Positions 1 through 7,251 of a stretch of DNA of 13,318 nt are shown here, piece after piece (positions within the stretch are counted from its first letter, which is position 1; the number at the start of each line of letters is the position of its first letter). The notes under the pieces were generated by a model. That model did no database searches. It was not told the origin of the DNA and saw only the letters and a program-made list of their open reading frames with translations. The stretch comes from Streptococcus sp. (GTDB lineage Bacteria; Bacillota; Bacilli; Lactobacillales; Streptococcaceae). The DNA lies in contig NZ_JAPJPF010000049.1 of assembly GCF_030825805.1 (NCBI RefSeq), positions 1-13,318 of the forward strand, given 5' to 3'. A program made the position numbers and the translations under genes.

Positions 1-22
1 ACTTTCAGACATTACACAGAGG

Positions 23-961
23 TTAGTCATCAAACTTTTCTTTCCTCTCCCCTAAACGATAAACAATCACTAGGGATACAAGAAGAACCAGAGTTGTGAT
101 GATCGATCCTTCTGCTCCAAATTCCCCTCCGGTCAACCAGTCAGGTCCTGATCCCATGGTAAAGCTAAAGATAGACGCATCTGCGCCCGTCCCACTTACT
201 TGAAAACCAAGGAGATTTCCTTGTACATAGTTCCAAGTGCCGTGTTGGGCGACCACTAGCCAGATACTATCGGTGTAGACAAGGAGCAAACCAGCTAGCA
301 CTCCATCGAGGATGATATTCAGTACGGATAAGAAGGTCACTCCTGAATTCCCCAGATGAAGAAAGCCAAAGAGACTACTAGAAATCGCGATCGCTAAAGG
401 CAAATTAGTTCTTGCAGCAATCCGAGTTAGGAGCCAACCCCGCGTCGCCACCTCTTCCGTTCCTCCTTGAAGGAGCCAAAATGGGAATAAGCCTAGAATA
501 AAGAGGATGGGTTCTAAACTTAATTCATTAAGCTCAAAAGACCCAATTCCACCCAACTGGTAGACAAGGGCAATCACACCCATTTGAAGCAGTGAAAGCA
601 AGATCCCCCAACCTAGATACTTAAGCCAATTCCTTTTTACAAAACCTAAAGTCGATAAGGGATTCTTCTCAATGAACTTCACCCAAAAAATAAAGAGTAA
701 GAGAATGAATACAAAACTGAAGAGCTCATAATAAAGAAAATAATGGTAGAAAAATTCTTGGACACTTGCTCCCCCATCGCCTGGTGAAAAGAGATTTGTT
801 AAGAACTCTATGACTAGAGAAAATGGTCCTACAAACTCACTCCCAAACCAAAGCCCACCTTCAACAAATAGGAAGCTTAAAAACACATAGAATAGTGTAG
901 AAACAAGTACTGGCCATGAGGTGTTCGTTTTTATATCCTGAATGATCTTCCCCTTCTTCAT
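23..961 (-). CDS. CPBP family intramembrane metalloprotease (Abi/CAAX-protease-like)
   Basis: A 312-residue, very hydrophobic protein with about eight predicted membrane segments. Three motifs of the CPBP family (PF02517) are visible: EEVATR with E169, E170 and R174; FGFLH ending at H202; and HGTWN with H240 and N244. These are the expected metal-binding and catalytic residues of Rce1-like proteases buried in the membrane. In streptococci such proteins are linked to bacteriocin immunity or maturation, but no bacteriocin gene is visible here, so the substrate is unknown. An in-frame ATG exists at 1018, but the start at 961 is preferred. It has an SD (GGAGGT) 5-6 nt upstream, and a good promoter at 990-1018 would place the transcript start downstream of 1018. 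The ATG at 964, directly before it, is the alternative. The gene is transcribed divergently from glnP, and a GlnR operator lies just upstream of its -35. Family is secure; role is not. Confidence 0.88.
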   Translation of the reverse strand: MKKGKIIQDIKTNTSWPVLVSTLFYVFLSFLFVEGGLWFGSEFVGPFSLVIEFLTNLFSPGDGGASVQEFFYHYFLYYELFSFVFILLLFIFWVKFIEKNPLSTLGFVKRNWLKYLGWGILLSLLQMGVIALVYQLGGIGSFELNELSLEPILFILGLFPFWLLQGGTEEVATRGWLLTRIAARTNLPLAIAISSSLFGFLHLGNSGVTFLSVLNIILDGVLAGLLLVYTDSIWLVVAQHGTWNYVQGNLLGFQVSGTGADASIFSFTMGSGPDWLTGGEFGAEGSIITTLVLLVSLVIVYRLGERKEKFDD

Positions 962-966
962 CATCA

Positions 967-972
967 ACCTCC
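967..972 (-). promoter_or_regulatory. Ribosome binding site that sets the CPBP protease start
   Basis: The minus strand reads GGAGGTTGATGATG. The GGAGG core lies 6 nt from the second ATG (961) and 3 nt from the first (964). No comparable SD precedes the in-frame ATG at 1018, so the shorter protein is favoured. Confidence 0.75.
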
Positions 973-989
973 ATTTATCTAATAGGTCC

Positions 990-1018
990 ATTGTAGCAAA
1001 GAATATCTGAGACTGCAA
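990..1018 (-). promoter_or_regulatory. Promoter of the CPBP protease gene
   Basis: On the minus strand, TTGCAG (1018-1013), a 17-nt spacer and TACAAT (995-990) form a near-consensus sigma-A promoter. TG precedes the -10 by one base (TGCTACAAT), giving an extended -10. The start point would fall near 983, some 20 nt upstream of the ATG at 961. Confidence 0.7.
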
Positions 1019-1028
1019 GACTAAGTCA

Positions 1029-1045
1029 TGTCAGATAACCTGACA
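1029..1045. promoter_or_regulatory. GlnR operator (TGTNA-N7-TNACA)
   Basis: TGTCAGATAACCTGACA matches the published GlnR/TnrA consensus TGTNAN7TNACA at every fixed position. It sits inside a longer perfect inverted repeat with 9-bp arms (1026-1034 and 1040-1048). GlnR is the nitrogen repressor of Firmicutes and is known to control glnPQ in S. pneumoniae and Lactococcus. The box is 17 nt upstream of the glnP -35 and 10 nt upstream of the CPBP gene -35, so it could affect both divergent promoters. Site match is seen; binding is inferred. Confidence 0.82.
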
Positions 1046-1062
1046 TGAGATGATTGAAATTC

Positions 1063-1091
1063 TTGATTTTAGGTTTCATTTATGATAAGAT
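1063..1091 (+). promoter_or_regulatory. Promoter of glnPQ
   Basis: TTGATT (1063-1068), a 17-nt spacer and TAAGAT (1086-1091), with TG one base before the -10 (TGATAAGAT), give an extended -10 promoter. Overlapping alternatives (TATGAT, GATAAT) exist, so the exact hexamer is uncertain. Transcription would start near 1098, leaving a leader of about 125 nt. Confidence 0.6.
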
Positions 1092-1116
1092 AATACTTGT
1101 AAAAAATAAATGATGA

Positions 1117-1155
1117 AATTCATACTTGTTTTCAGTATGAATTCTTTATTTTTTT
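1117..1155 (+). terminator. Terminator-like hairpin in the glnP leader (candidate attenuator)
   Basis: Perfect 10-bp arms AATTCATACT (1117-1126) and AGTATGAATT (1134-1143) enclose a 7-nt loop and are followed by CTTTA and seven T residues (1149-1155). The structure lies between the glnP promoter and the glnP ATG, so it would stop transcription after about 58 nt unless bypassed. The stem is AU-rich and only moderately stable. A 15-codon reading frame (1110-1157) overlaps the whole hairpin but has no Shine-Dalgarno. The shape is seen; attenuation is inferred. Confidence 0.5.
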
Positions 1156-1223
1156 GAGCCCTTTTGGGTATCCCTTCCATTGCTCTTTTCGAGATAACTG
1201 GATTAGATATAAAGGAGAACGAA

Positions 1224-3428
1224 ATGAAGAAAAAACTAGTAGCATGTTTGCTTTTCTTATTTCCACTATTCGCCTTTGCGAGTCAAGCACAGGCTGAAAC
1301 TGTAAAAGTCGTTTTCGATACAGCATATGCGCCCTTCGAATTTAAAGACTCAGACCAAGTTTATAAAGGAATTGACGTTGAAATCTTGGACAAGGTAGCT
1401 GAAATCAACGGTTGGACCTTAGAAAAATCATTCCCAGGCTTTGATGCAGCGGTCAATGCAGTTCAAGCTGGTCAAGCCGATGCCATTATGGCAGGGATGA
1501 CCAAGACCAAGGAACGTGAGCAAGTCTTTGCGATGTCTGATACCTACTATGATACAAAAGTCGTGATTGCGACTAAGAAAGCTAACAAAATCACTTCCTA
1601 TGACCAGCTTAAAGGCAAGACAGTCGGTGTCAAAAACGGTACAGCTGCTCAACGCTTCCTTCAAAAGAACAAAGATCAGTACGGTTACGAGATCAAAACT
1701 TTTGATACAGGAGATCTCATGTACAACAGTTTATCTACAGGAGCTGTAGATGCTGTGATGGATGACCAACCTGTTATCGAATACGCCATTAAGCAAGGAC
1801 AAGATCTTTCTATTAATATGGAAGGAGAAGCTGTCGGAAGTTTTGCCTTTGGGGTCAAAAAAGATGGGTCACATGAAAACCTCATTAAACAATTTAATAC
1901 AGCTCTTTCTCAAATGAAGAAAGATGGTACATTGGACCAAATTATTGAAAAATGGACTGGTAGCAGCCAATCATCATCTTCAACAACAACTACCGCTAGC
2001 ACTTCTGTTGTTCCAGAAACGAGCACTGAAGCAGGACAAAAGGCGACTCCTAAGAAGAAAAAATACAAAATTTCTAGTGATTCCTCTTTTGCTCCCTTCG
2101 TATTCCAAAATGATCAAAGTAAATACACTGGGATTGATATGGAATTGATTAAGGCCATTGCCAAAGACCAAGGCTTTACCCTAGAAATTAGCAACCCTGG
2201 TTTTGATGCTGCGGTCAGTGATGTTCAGAACGGAAATGCGGACGGAATGATTGCCGGCATGACTGTGACAGATGCTCGTAAGGCAACTTTTGACTTCTCT
2301 GATCCATACTACACAACCAATTCAATTCTTGCTGTTCAAGAGAGTAGTAAAGTTTCTTCCTACCAAGACCTAAAAGGAAAAACAGTCGGTGTCAAAAATG
2401 GCACGGCTTCTCAAACTTTCCTCGAGGAAAACAAGAGTAAGTATGGCTATAAAATCAAAACCTTCTCAGATGGGGCTTCTATGTATGATAGCTTGAACTC
2501 TGGTTCTGTAGCTGCTATCATGGATGACGAACCTGTTATCAAATACGCCATTAAACAAGGACGTAAATTCAAAACACCTATCGAAGGTACTCCAAGTGGT
2601 CAGATTGCTTTTGCTGTCCAAAAAGATTCGAACCCTGAATTGATTGAAATGTTTAACAACGGTTTAGCCAACTTAAAAGAAAGTGGCGAATACCAAAAAA
2701 TCTTGGATAAGTATCTTTCAAGCGATAGTGATGAAACCACAGAATCTACTTCAGTGGATGAAACGACTATCTGGGGCTTGCTCCAAAACAACTACAAACA
2801 ATTGTTAAGTGGACTTGGGGTCACTATTGCACTAGCACTTCTATCATTTGCGATTGCTATGGTGATTGGGATCATCTTTGGAATGTTTAGTGTGAGTCCT
2901 TATAAATGGCTTCGTTGGACAGCTGAGATCTTCGTCGATGTCATCCGTGGTATCCCACTGATGATCCTTGCTGCCTTCATCTTCTGGGGGATTCCCAATT
3001 TGATCGAGTCCATGACGGGTCACCAATCCCCAATCAATGACTTCCTTGCAGGTACCATCGCTCTCTCCCTCAATGCTGCTGCTTATATCGCTGAGATTGT
3101 TCGAGGAGGGATTCAAGCAGTTCCTGCTGGTCAGATGGAAGCGAGTCGAAGCCTCGGGATTTCTTATAGCAAGACCATGCGCAAGATTATCTTGCCTCAA
3201 GCAACTAAACTGATGCTTCCAAACTTCGTCAACCAATTCGTTATTGCACTGAAAGATACGACTATCGTGTCTGCGATCGGTTTGGTCGAGCTCTTCCAGA
3301 CTGGTAAGATTATCATCGCTCGAAACTACCAAAGTTTCAAGATGTATGCGATCCTTACCGTCTTCTACCTCGTCATCATTACCTTATTGACACGCTTTGC
3401 AAAACAATTAGAAAAGAGGGCTAACTAA
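1224..3428 (+). CDS. glnP: Glutamine/asparagine ABC importer, tandem substrate-binding domains fused to permease (GlnP)
   Basis: A 734-residue three-part protein. Residues 1-24 are a signal peptide ending AQA without a usable lipobox. Residues ~25-246 and ~281-498 are two homologous family-3 amino-acid-binding domains, each with a [21 protein letters not shown] and MDD block. The arginine expected to hold the ligand carboxylate is present in both (R98, R352). A Ser/Thr-rich linker (247-280) joins them. Residues ~515-730 are a His/Glu/Gln/Arg/opine-type permease with an EAA loop (639-660, EASRSLG to ILPQA). This SBD-SBD-TMD layout is that of lactococcal GlnP, whose two domains differ in Gln, Asn and Glu preference. 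The working transporter should be a GlnP dimer with two GlnQ. A TTG at 1164 is in frame, but the ATG at 1224 follows AAAGGAGAACGAA and starts the signal peptide. A GlnR box upstream supports the name. The finer specificity of each domain cannot be read by eye. Confidence 0.93.
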   Translation: MKKKLVACLLFLFPLFAFASQAQAETVKVVFDTAYAPFEFKDSDQVYKGIDVEILDKVAEINGWTLEKSFPGFDAAVNAVQAGQADAIMAGMTKTKEREQVFAMSDTYYDTKVVIATKKANKITSYDQLKGKTVGVKNGTAAQRFLQKNKDQYGYEIKTFDTGDLMYNSLSTGAVDAVMDDQPVIEYAIKQGQDLSINMEGEAVGSFAFGVKKDGSHENLIKQFNTALSQMKKDGTLDQIIEKWTGSSQSSSSTTTTASTSVVPETSTEAGQKATPKKKKYKISSDSSFAPFVFQNDQSKYTGIDMELIKAIAKDQGFTLEISNPGFDAAVSDVQNGNADGMIAGMTVTDARKATFDFSDPYYTTNSILAVQESSKVSSYQDLKGKTVGVKNGTASQTFLEENKSKYGYKIKTFSDGASMYDSLNSGSVAAIMDDEPVIKYAIKQGRKFKTPIEGTPSGQIAFAVQKDSNPELIEMFNNGLANLKESGEYQKILDKYLSSDSDETTESTSVDETTIWGLLQNNYKQLLSGLGVTIALALLSFAIAMVIGIIFGMFSVSPYKWLRWTAEIFVDVIRGIPLMILAAFIFWGIPNLIESMTGHQSPINDFLAGTIALSLNAAAYIAEIVRGGIQAVPAGQMEASRSLGISYSKTMRKIILPQATKLMLPNFVNQFVIALKDTTIVSAIGLVELFQTGKIIIARNYQSFKMYAILTVFYLVIITLLTRFAKQLEKRAN

Positions 3429-4168
3429 TGGCTAAATTAAAAATTGATGTCCATGACCTCCACAAATATTACGGTGAAAATGAGGTCCTAAAAGGCATCT
3501 CAACAAAATTCTACGAAGGAGATGTGGTTTGTATTATCGGACCATCTGGTTCTGGTAAATCCACCTTCCTACGCAGTCTCAATCTTCTCGAAGAAGTAAC
3601 CAAGGGACAGATTACCGTGAACGGCTATGACCTGACTGATCCAAAAACCAACATTGATATCGTTCGTGAAAATGTCGGGATGGTCTTCCAGCACTTCAAC
3701 CTCTTCCCTCATATGAGTGTCATCGAAAACATCATGTTTGCTCCTTTGGAGCATAAACGCATGAGTCGGGAAGAAGCTAAAGAATTAGCGATGGAACTTT
3801 TGGAAAAGGTTGGACTGGCTGACAAAGCTGATGTCTCACCGGATAGTCTCTCGGGTGGTCAGAAACAGCGGGTGGCCATTGCGCGTGGTTTGGCAATGAA
3901 GCCAGATGTCATGCTCTTTGACGAACCAACTTCTGCCCTTGACCCTGAAATGGTCGGGGACGTACTGAACGTTATGAAGGATTTGGCTAAGCAAGGGATG
4001 ACCATGATTATCGTCACCCACGAGATGGGATTTGCGCGCCAAGTGGCCAATCGTGTCATCTTTACCGCTGATGGGGAATTCCTCGAAGACGGCAAACCAG
4101 ACCAAATCTTCGACAACCCACAACACCCACGTTTGAAAGAATTCTTGGATAAAGTCTTAAACGTTTAA
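3428..4168 (+). CDS. glnQ: Amino acid ABC transporter ATP-binding protein (GlnQ)
   Basis: A complete 246-residue importer ATPase that powers GlnP. Visible motifs: Walker A GPSGSGKS (38-45), Q-loop Q88, signature LSGGQ (141-145), Walker B VMLFDE (161-166) followed by the D-loop SALD, and switch histidine H198. All catalytic positions are intact. Its ATG overlaps the glnP stop by one base (TAATG), with GAGGG upstream, so the two are translationally coupled in a 1:1 operon. A strong terminator follows 8 bp after the stop. In S. pneumoniae glnPQ is followed by zwf in the same operon; here no zwf follows. Confidence 0.95.
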   Translation: MAKLKIDVHDLHKYYGENEVLKGISTKFYEGDVVCIIGPSGSGKSTFLRSLNLLEEVTKGQITVNGYDLTDPKTNIDIVRENVGMVFQHFNLFPHMSVIENIMFAPLEHKRMSREEAKELAMELLEKVGLADKADVSPDSLSGGQKQRVAIARGLAMKPDVMLFDEPTSALDPEMVGDVLNVMKDLAKQGMTMIIVTHEMGFARQVANRVIFTADGEFLEDGKPDQIFDNPQHPRLKEFLDKVLNV

Positions 4169-4175
4169 TAGAAAT

Positions 4176-4205
4176 AAAAACTGGAGTTAAACCTCCAGTT
4201 TTTTT
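4176..4205 (+). terminator. Rho-independent terminator of glnPQ
   Basis: Arms AAACTGGAG (4178-4186) and CTCCAGTTT (4193-4201) around a 6-nt loop, extendable by flanking A and T runs, followed by a T tract. A clean intrinsic terminator. Confidence 0.92.
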
Positions 4206-4250
4206 CTTTTTCCAATTATGAAAAATATTGAAAAATTTCATTTAAATAAC

Positions 4251-4279
4251 TTGCTAAATGAAGCAAAAAACTATACCAT
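4251..4279 (+). promoter_or_regulatory. Candidate promoter of the first MFS gene
   Basis: TTGCTA (4251-4256), a 17-nt spacer and TACCAT (4274-4279). The -10 departs from consensus at one informative base, but the spacing is ideal and the site lies between the glnPQ terminator and the gene. The SD GAAGG (4311-4315) is 6 nt before the ATG at 4322 and overlaps the in-frame ATG at 4316, which is why 4322 was chosen as start. Confidence 0.5.
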
Positions 4280-4321
4280 AGTAGAGTGTCTTTTGACCAA
4301 ATATGTGACTGAAGGATGATT

Positions 4322-5476
4322 ATGAAAAAATTATTAGAAAAGGTTAGTATCCTTTCTTTATCTCTTGTATTAACAACGTCTTTTTCGATTTCTAGCGCAC
4401 TTCCCTATATGTTTGAATACTATAAGGATCTCCCTAAAAGTCAGATCGAACTCTTGGTATCCCTTCCATCCGCTGGGATTATGCTCACCCTCTTCCTCAA
4501 CACCTTTATCGAACGCTTCTTGGATGAGAGAAAGATGATTATCACTGGTCTGTTAATCCTCTCAATCTTTGGAATGGTCCCTTTCATTAACCAAGCTTAT
4601 CCTATCCTCTTCATCTCTCGTTTCATCTTTGGGATGGGAGTCGGATTGATCAATGCTAAGGCTATTTCAATTATCAGTGAACGCTACCAAGGGCGTGAAC
4701 GAGTCCAAACTCTTGGATTTCGTGGTTCTGCCGAGGTCGTAGGGACAGCTCTCGTCACTTTATTGGTCGGCTTCCTCCTCCAATTCGGCTGGACTTCTAG
4801 CTTCCTAGCCTACGGGGCTGGCTTAATCGTTCTCTTTCTCTTCATGACCTTTGTCCCTTACCACCAGCAAGAAGAAAGTCAGCATACACAAGCCAATCAT
4901 AAAGAACCACTCCAAAAAGAAGAATGGAAGTTAACTATTATTTTGGCCATTGTAGCCGCAATGATTGTCCTTTGCAACGTCGGAGTTACTCTTCGCATTC
5001 CAAGTATTGTCGCCTACACGTTCAAGGATCAACATAATTCAGCTAGCTTCATTCTAAGTGCTATGCAATTAATCGGAATTCTAGCTGGTCTCACCTTCTC
5101 TGGCCTTGTACATTTGTTCAAGAGCAAATTGATCACTTATGCCGGGATTGCTTACGGTTTCTCAATGATGGCTGTAGCCCTTTCTCCAAGCATCCCTCTT
5201 CTTGCTCTATCCGCCCTCTTCTCTGGCTATACGTATAGCACTGCCCTCACCATGGTTTTCCAAATCTTGTCAGCCAAGATTCCTGCCAAACGATTAAACC
5301 AAGTGACCTCTGTAGCCGTCTTGGGTTGTAGCTTTGGAGCGGCCATTACACCTTTCGCCCTCAATACCATCGGTCTCATCTCCGACAGCAACGCTTTCAT
5401 CTTTACCGTATTAGGTATTGCTATGGCACTCCTAGCCTTCTCTCTTCTCTATCTTTTAAAAGATCAGCAGGATTAA
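4322..5476 (+). CDS. MFS transporter, 12-TM drug/metabolite efflux type
   Basis: A 384-residue polytopic membrane protein with two halves of about six helices, joined by a hydrophilic loop at ~178-202 rich in Gln, Glu and Lys. The loop after TM2 carries a degenerate motif A (ERFLDERKM, ~64-72). TM4 carries a motif-B-like arginine with glycines (R100, G104, G106, G108). TM5 has a Gly-rich motif-C-like stretch (FRGSAEVVGT, ~133-142). These point to a proton-coupled antiporter of the DHA1/cyanate-permease-like range. The substrate cannot be deduced. It is a single-gene unit between its own promoter and a bidirectional terminator, and shares no operon with glnPQ. The start at 4322 rather than 4316 is set by the SD position; the difference is two residues. 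Confidence 0.85.
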   Translation: MKKLLEKVSILSLSLVLTTSFSISSALPYMFEYYKDLPKSQIELLVSLPSAGIMLTLFLNTFIERFLDERKMIITGLLILSIFGMVPFINQAYPILFISRFIFGMGVGLINAKAISIISERYQGRERVQTLGFRGSAEVVGTALVTLLVGFLLQFGWTSSFLAYGAGLIVLFLFMTFVPYHQQEESQHTQANHKEPLQKEEWKLTIILAIVAAMIVLCNVGVTLRIPSIVAYTFKDQHNSASFILSAMQLIGILAGLTFSGLVHLFKSKLITYAGIAYGFSMMAVALSPSIPLLALSALFSGYTYSTALTMVFQILSAKIPAKRLNQVTSVAVLGCSFGAAITPFALNTIGLISDSNAFIFTVLGIAMALLAFSLLYLLKDQQD

Positions 5477-5480
5477 ACAC

Positions 5481-5508
5481 AAAAGACTGGAAAAACATCC
5501 AGTCTTTT
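5481..5508. terminator. Bidirectional terminator between convergent MFS and ABC exporter genes
   Basis: Perfect 11-bp arms AAAAGACTGGA (5481-5491) and TCCAGTCTTTT (5498-5508) with loop AAAACA. T-rich sequence follows on the plus strand, and CTTTTGTGTTTAA follows on the minus strand. It sits 4 bp after one stop codon and 6 bp after the other, so it serves both genes. Confidence 0.9.
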
Positions 5509-5514
5509 TCTGTC

Positions 5515-7251
5515 TTAATTACTAGAAAGTTGGGCAGTTTGCATTTTGTAATAAACACCTCTTTGAGCCATCAACTCCTTATGATTCCCATGTTCAACGA
5601 TATTTCCATCTACCATGACTAGGATGAGATCCGCATTTTCAATTGTAGACAGGCGGTGGGCGATTACAAAGCTGGTCCGACCCACCATTAACTTATGAAA
5701 GGCATCCTGAATGAGCAACTCTGTCCGCGTGTCAATGGAAGAGGTCGCCTCATCTAGGATCAGAATCTTAGGTACTGCAAGAAAGACCCGAGCAATAGTC
5801 AGAAGCTGTCTTTGTCCTTGAGAGAGGGAGTCTCCCGCATCCGCTAGATAGGTATCATAACCTTCTGGAAGCTGTTGAATAAAGAAATCAGCATTGGCAG
5901 CTTTTGCTGCTTGGACCACTTCTTCCCGACTTGCATCAGGTCGACCAAAGGCGATATTCTCATGAACCGTTCCAACTTTGAGCCAAGTCTCTTGAAGCAC
6001 CATCCCAAACTGCTTGCGGTAGCTAGCTAGGCTATAAGCGTCTACGGCTTCATGGTCTAAGCATAATTTTCCTTGATCCACATCATAAAAACGCATGAGA
6101 AGGTTAATCAGTGTAGATTTCCCAGCCCCAGTTGGACCGACAATGGCTACCTTGCTAGCCGGCGGGATGGAAACGGAGAGGTCCTTTATGAGAGGCTGAT
6201 CAGGGCGATACCCAAAGCTAATATGATCAAATTGGACAGCTCCTTCTACAGCCTCTTCTTGCAAGTCTTTCTTGCCACTTTCTTTCACTTCCTCTTGATC
6301 CAAGACACTGTAGAGACGTTCCGCACAAGCCAAGGCACTTTGCAACTCAGCAAGAACAGAGGAGATGTCATTGAAGGGTTTGGTATACTGATTGACATAG
6401 TTGAGAAAGGTCACCAACTGGCCAACAGTAAAGCCAGTACCCGATAGGATTCGGAAGGCTCCAAATCCCGTCACCAACGCATAAATCAGGGCATTGACAA
6501 AGCGCGTCGCTGGATTAACGGTAGAGGAATAAAAAATCGCCTCTTGAGAATAACCAGCATAGTCGCCATTGATCTCAATAAACTTGTCTTTAAACTGACC
6601 CTGTGCATTAAAAGCTTGGAGTAAGCTTTCTTGACTGAGAGATTCTTCAATCATCTGTGTCTGAGCCCCACGTGCTTGGGTCTGCATCCGAAAGAGATGA
6701 TAGGAACGCTTGGCAATAAAACGAGCGATAAAGAGAGATAAAGGAGTCAGGATCAAAACCATTCCCATCATCATCCAATCCAATCGGGCCATACTAGCGA
6801 TGGTCACTAAAATCGTGAGAAGACCAACAAAGAACTGATTAAAGACCATGAATAGACCATTGTTCAGTTGTTCAACGTCCGTGGTCAAGCGACTGACCAA
6901 ATCCCCAGTACCTTGACGATCCAGGTAAGATAAAGGAAGGACATGGACTTTCTGGATGACCTTCTCTCTTAAGTCTTTACTGTAGCGATAGATCATCTGA
7001 TTGTAAACCAAGGGATTCAACCATTGAATCAGACTTGAAAAAAGAATTACTAGACCCATTTGTAAGATAAGTGGGAGCAAGAGATGTGCTGAATCAGGGA
7101 GCACCACTAAGTCTATTGCCTGCCCGATTAGGATAGGGATATAGACGGTTAACAAGACTTGTAAGATGGTTCCCAGACTGGCTAAGATGAGCCAGATGGG
7201 CTGTTTGCCTATATCAGCAAGCAAGCGCCGTAAATAAGTCTTCTGTTTCAT
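5515..7251 (-). CDS. Heterodimeric multidrug-type ABC exporter, subunit with the catalytic ATP site
   Basis: A 578-residue half-transporter: six-helix exporter membrane domain (~1-310), then a nucleotide-binding domain (~340-575). Walker A GPTGAGKST (372-380), Q-loop Q420, Walker B ILILDE with catalytic E501, and H-loop H532 are all intact. The signature is LSQGQ (476-480) instead of LSGGQ. This pattern is the TM288/LmrD/EfrB-like partner of asymmetric exporters. Its Walker residues pair with the normal signature of the other subunit to form the hydrolytic site. Its ATG overlaps the stop of the upstream gene by 4 bp (ATGA), with GGAGG 7 nt upstream. Such pairs (EfrAB, LmrCD, PatAB) export fluoroquinolones, dyes or peptides; the substrate here is unknown. 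The sequence does not look like pneumococcal PatB from memory, so no symbol is given. Confidence 0.92.
   Translation of the reverse strand: MKQKTYLRRLLADIGKQPIWLILASLGTILQVLLTVYIPILIGQAIDLVVLPDSAHLLLPLILQMGLVILFSSLIQWLNPLVYNQMIYRYSKDLREKVIQKVHVLPLSYLDRQGTGDLVSRLTTDVEQLNNGLFMVFNQFFVGLLTILVTIASMARLDWMMMGMVLILTPLSLFIARFIAKRSYHLFRMQTQARGAQTQMIEESLSQESLLQAFNAQGQFKDKFIEINGDYAGYSQEAIFYSSTVNPATRFVNALIYALVTGFGAFRILSGTGFTVGQLVTFLNYVNQYTKPFNDISSVLAELQSALACAERLYSVLDQEEVKESGKKDLQEEAVEGAVQFDHISFGYRPDQPLIKDLSVSIPPASKVAIVGPTGAGKSTLINLLMRFYDVDQGKLCLDHEAVDAYSLASYRKQFGMVLQETWLKVGTVHENIAFGRPDASREEVVQAAKAANADFFIQQLPEGYDTYLADAGDSLSQGQRQLLTIARVFLAVPKILILDEATSSIDTRTELLIQDAFHKLMVGRTSFVIAHRLSTIENADLILVMVDGNIVEHGNHKELMAQRGVYYKMQTAQLSSN

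Noticed and set aside
962..1018. Longer CPBP protein from the ATG at 1018
   Set aside because: That codon overlaps the predicted -35, and the ATG at 961 has a strong SD.
1164..1223. Upstream TTG start for glnP (20 extra residues)
   Set aside because: No SD, it would spoil the signal peptide, and the ATG at 1224 has AAAGGAG at good spacing.
1098..1223. T-box or amino acid riboswitch in front of glnP
   Set aside because: The leader is too short and has no T-box sequence or specifier stem; only a simple terminator-like hairpin is present.
2844..3332. 162-codon open frame on the minus strand inside the glnP permease domain
   Set aside because: Composition is that of an antisense shadow; the plus strand encodes an intact permease domain.
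4218..4241. ATGAAA...TTTCAT inverted repeat after the glnPQ terminator as an operator
   Set aside because: Only 6-bp arms in very AT-rich DNA with a long spacer; likely chance.
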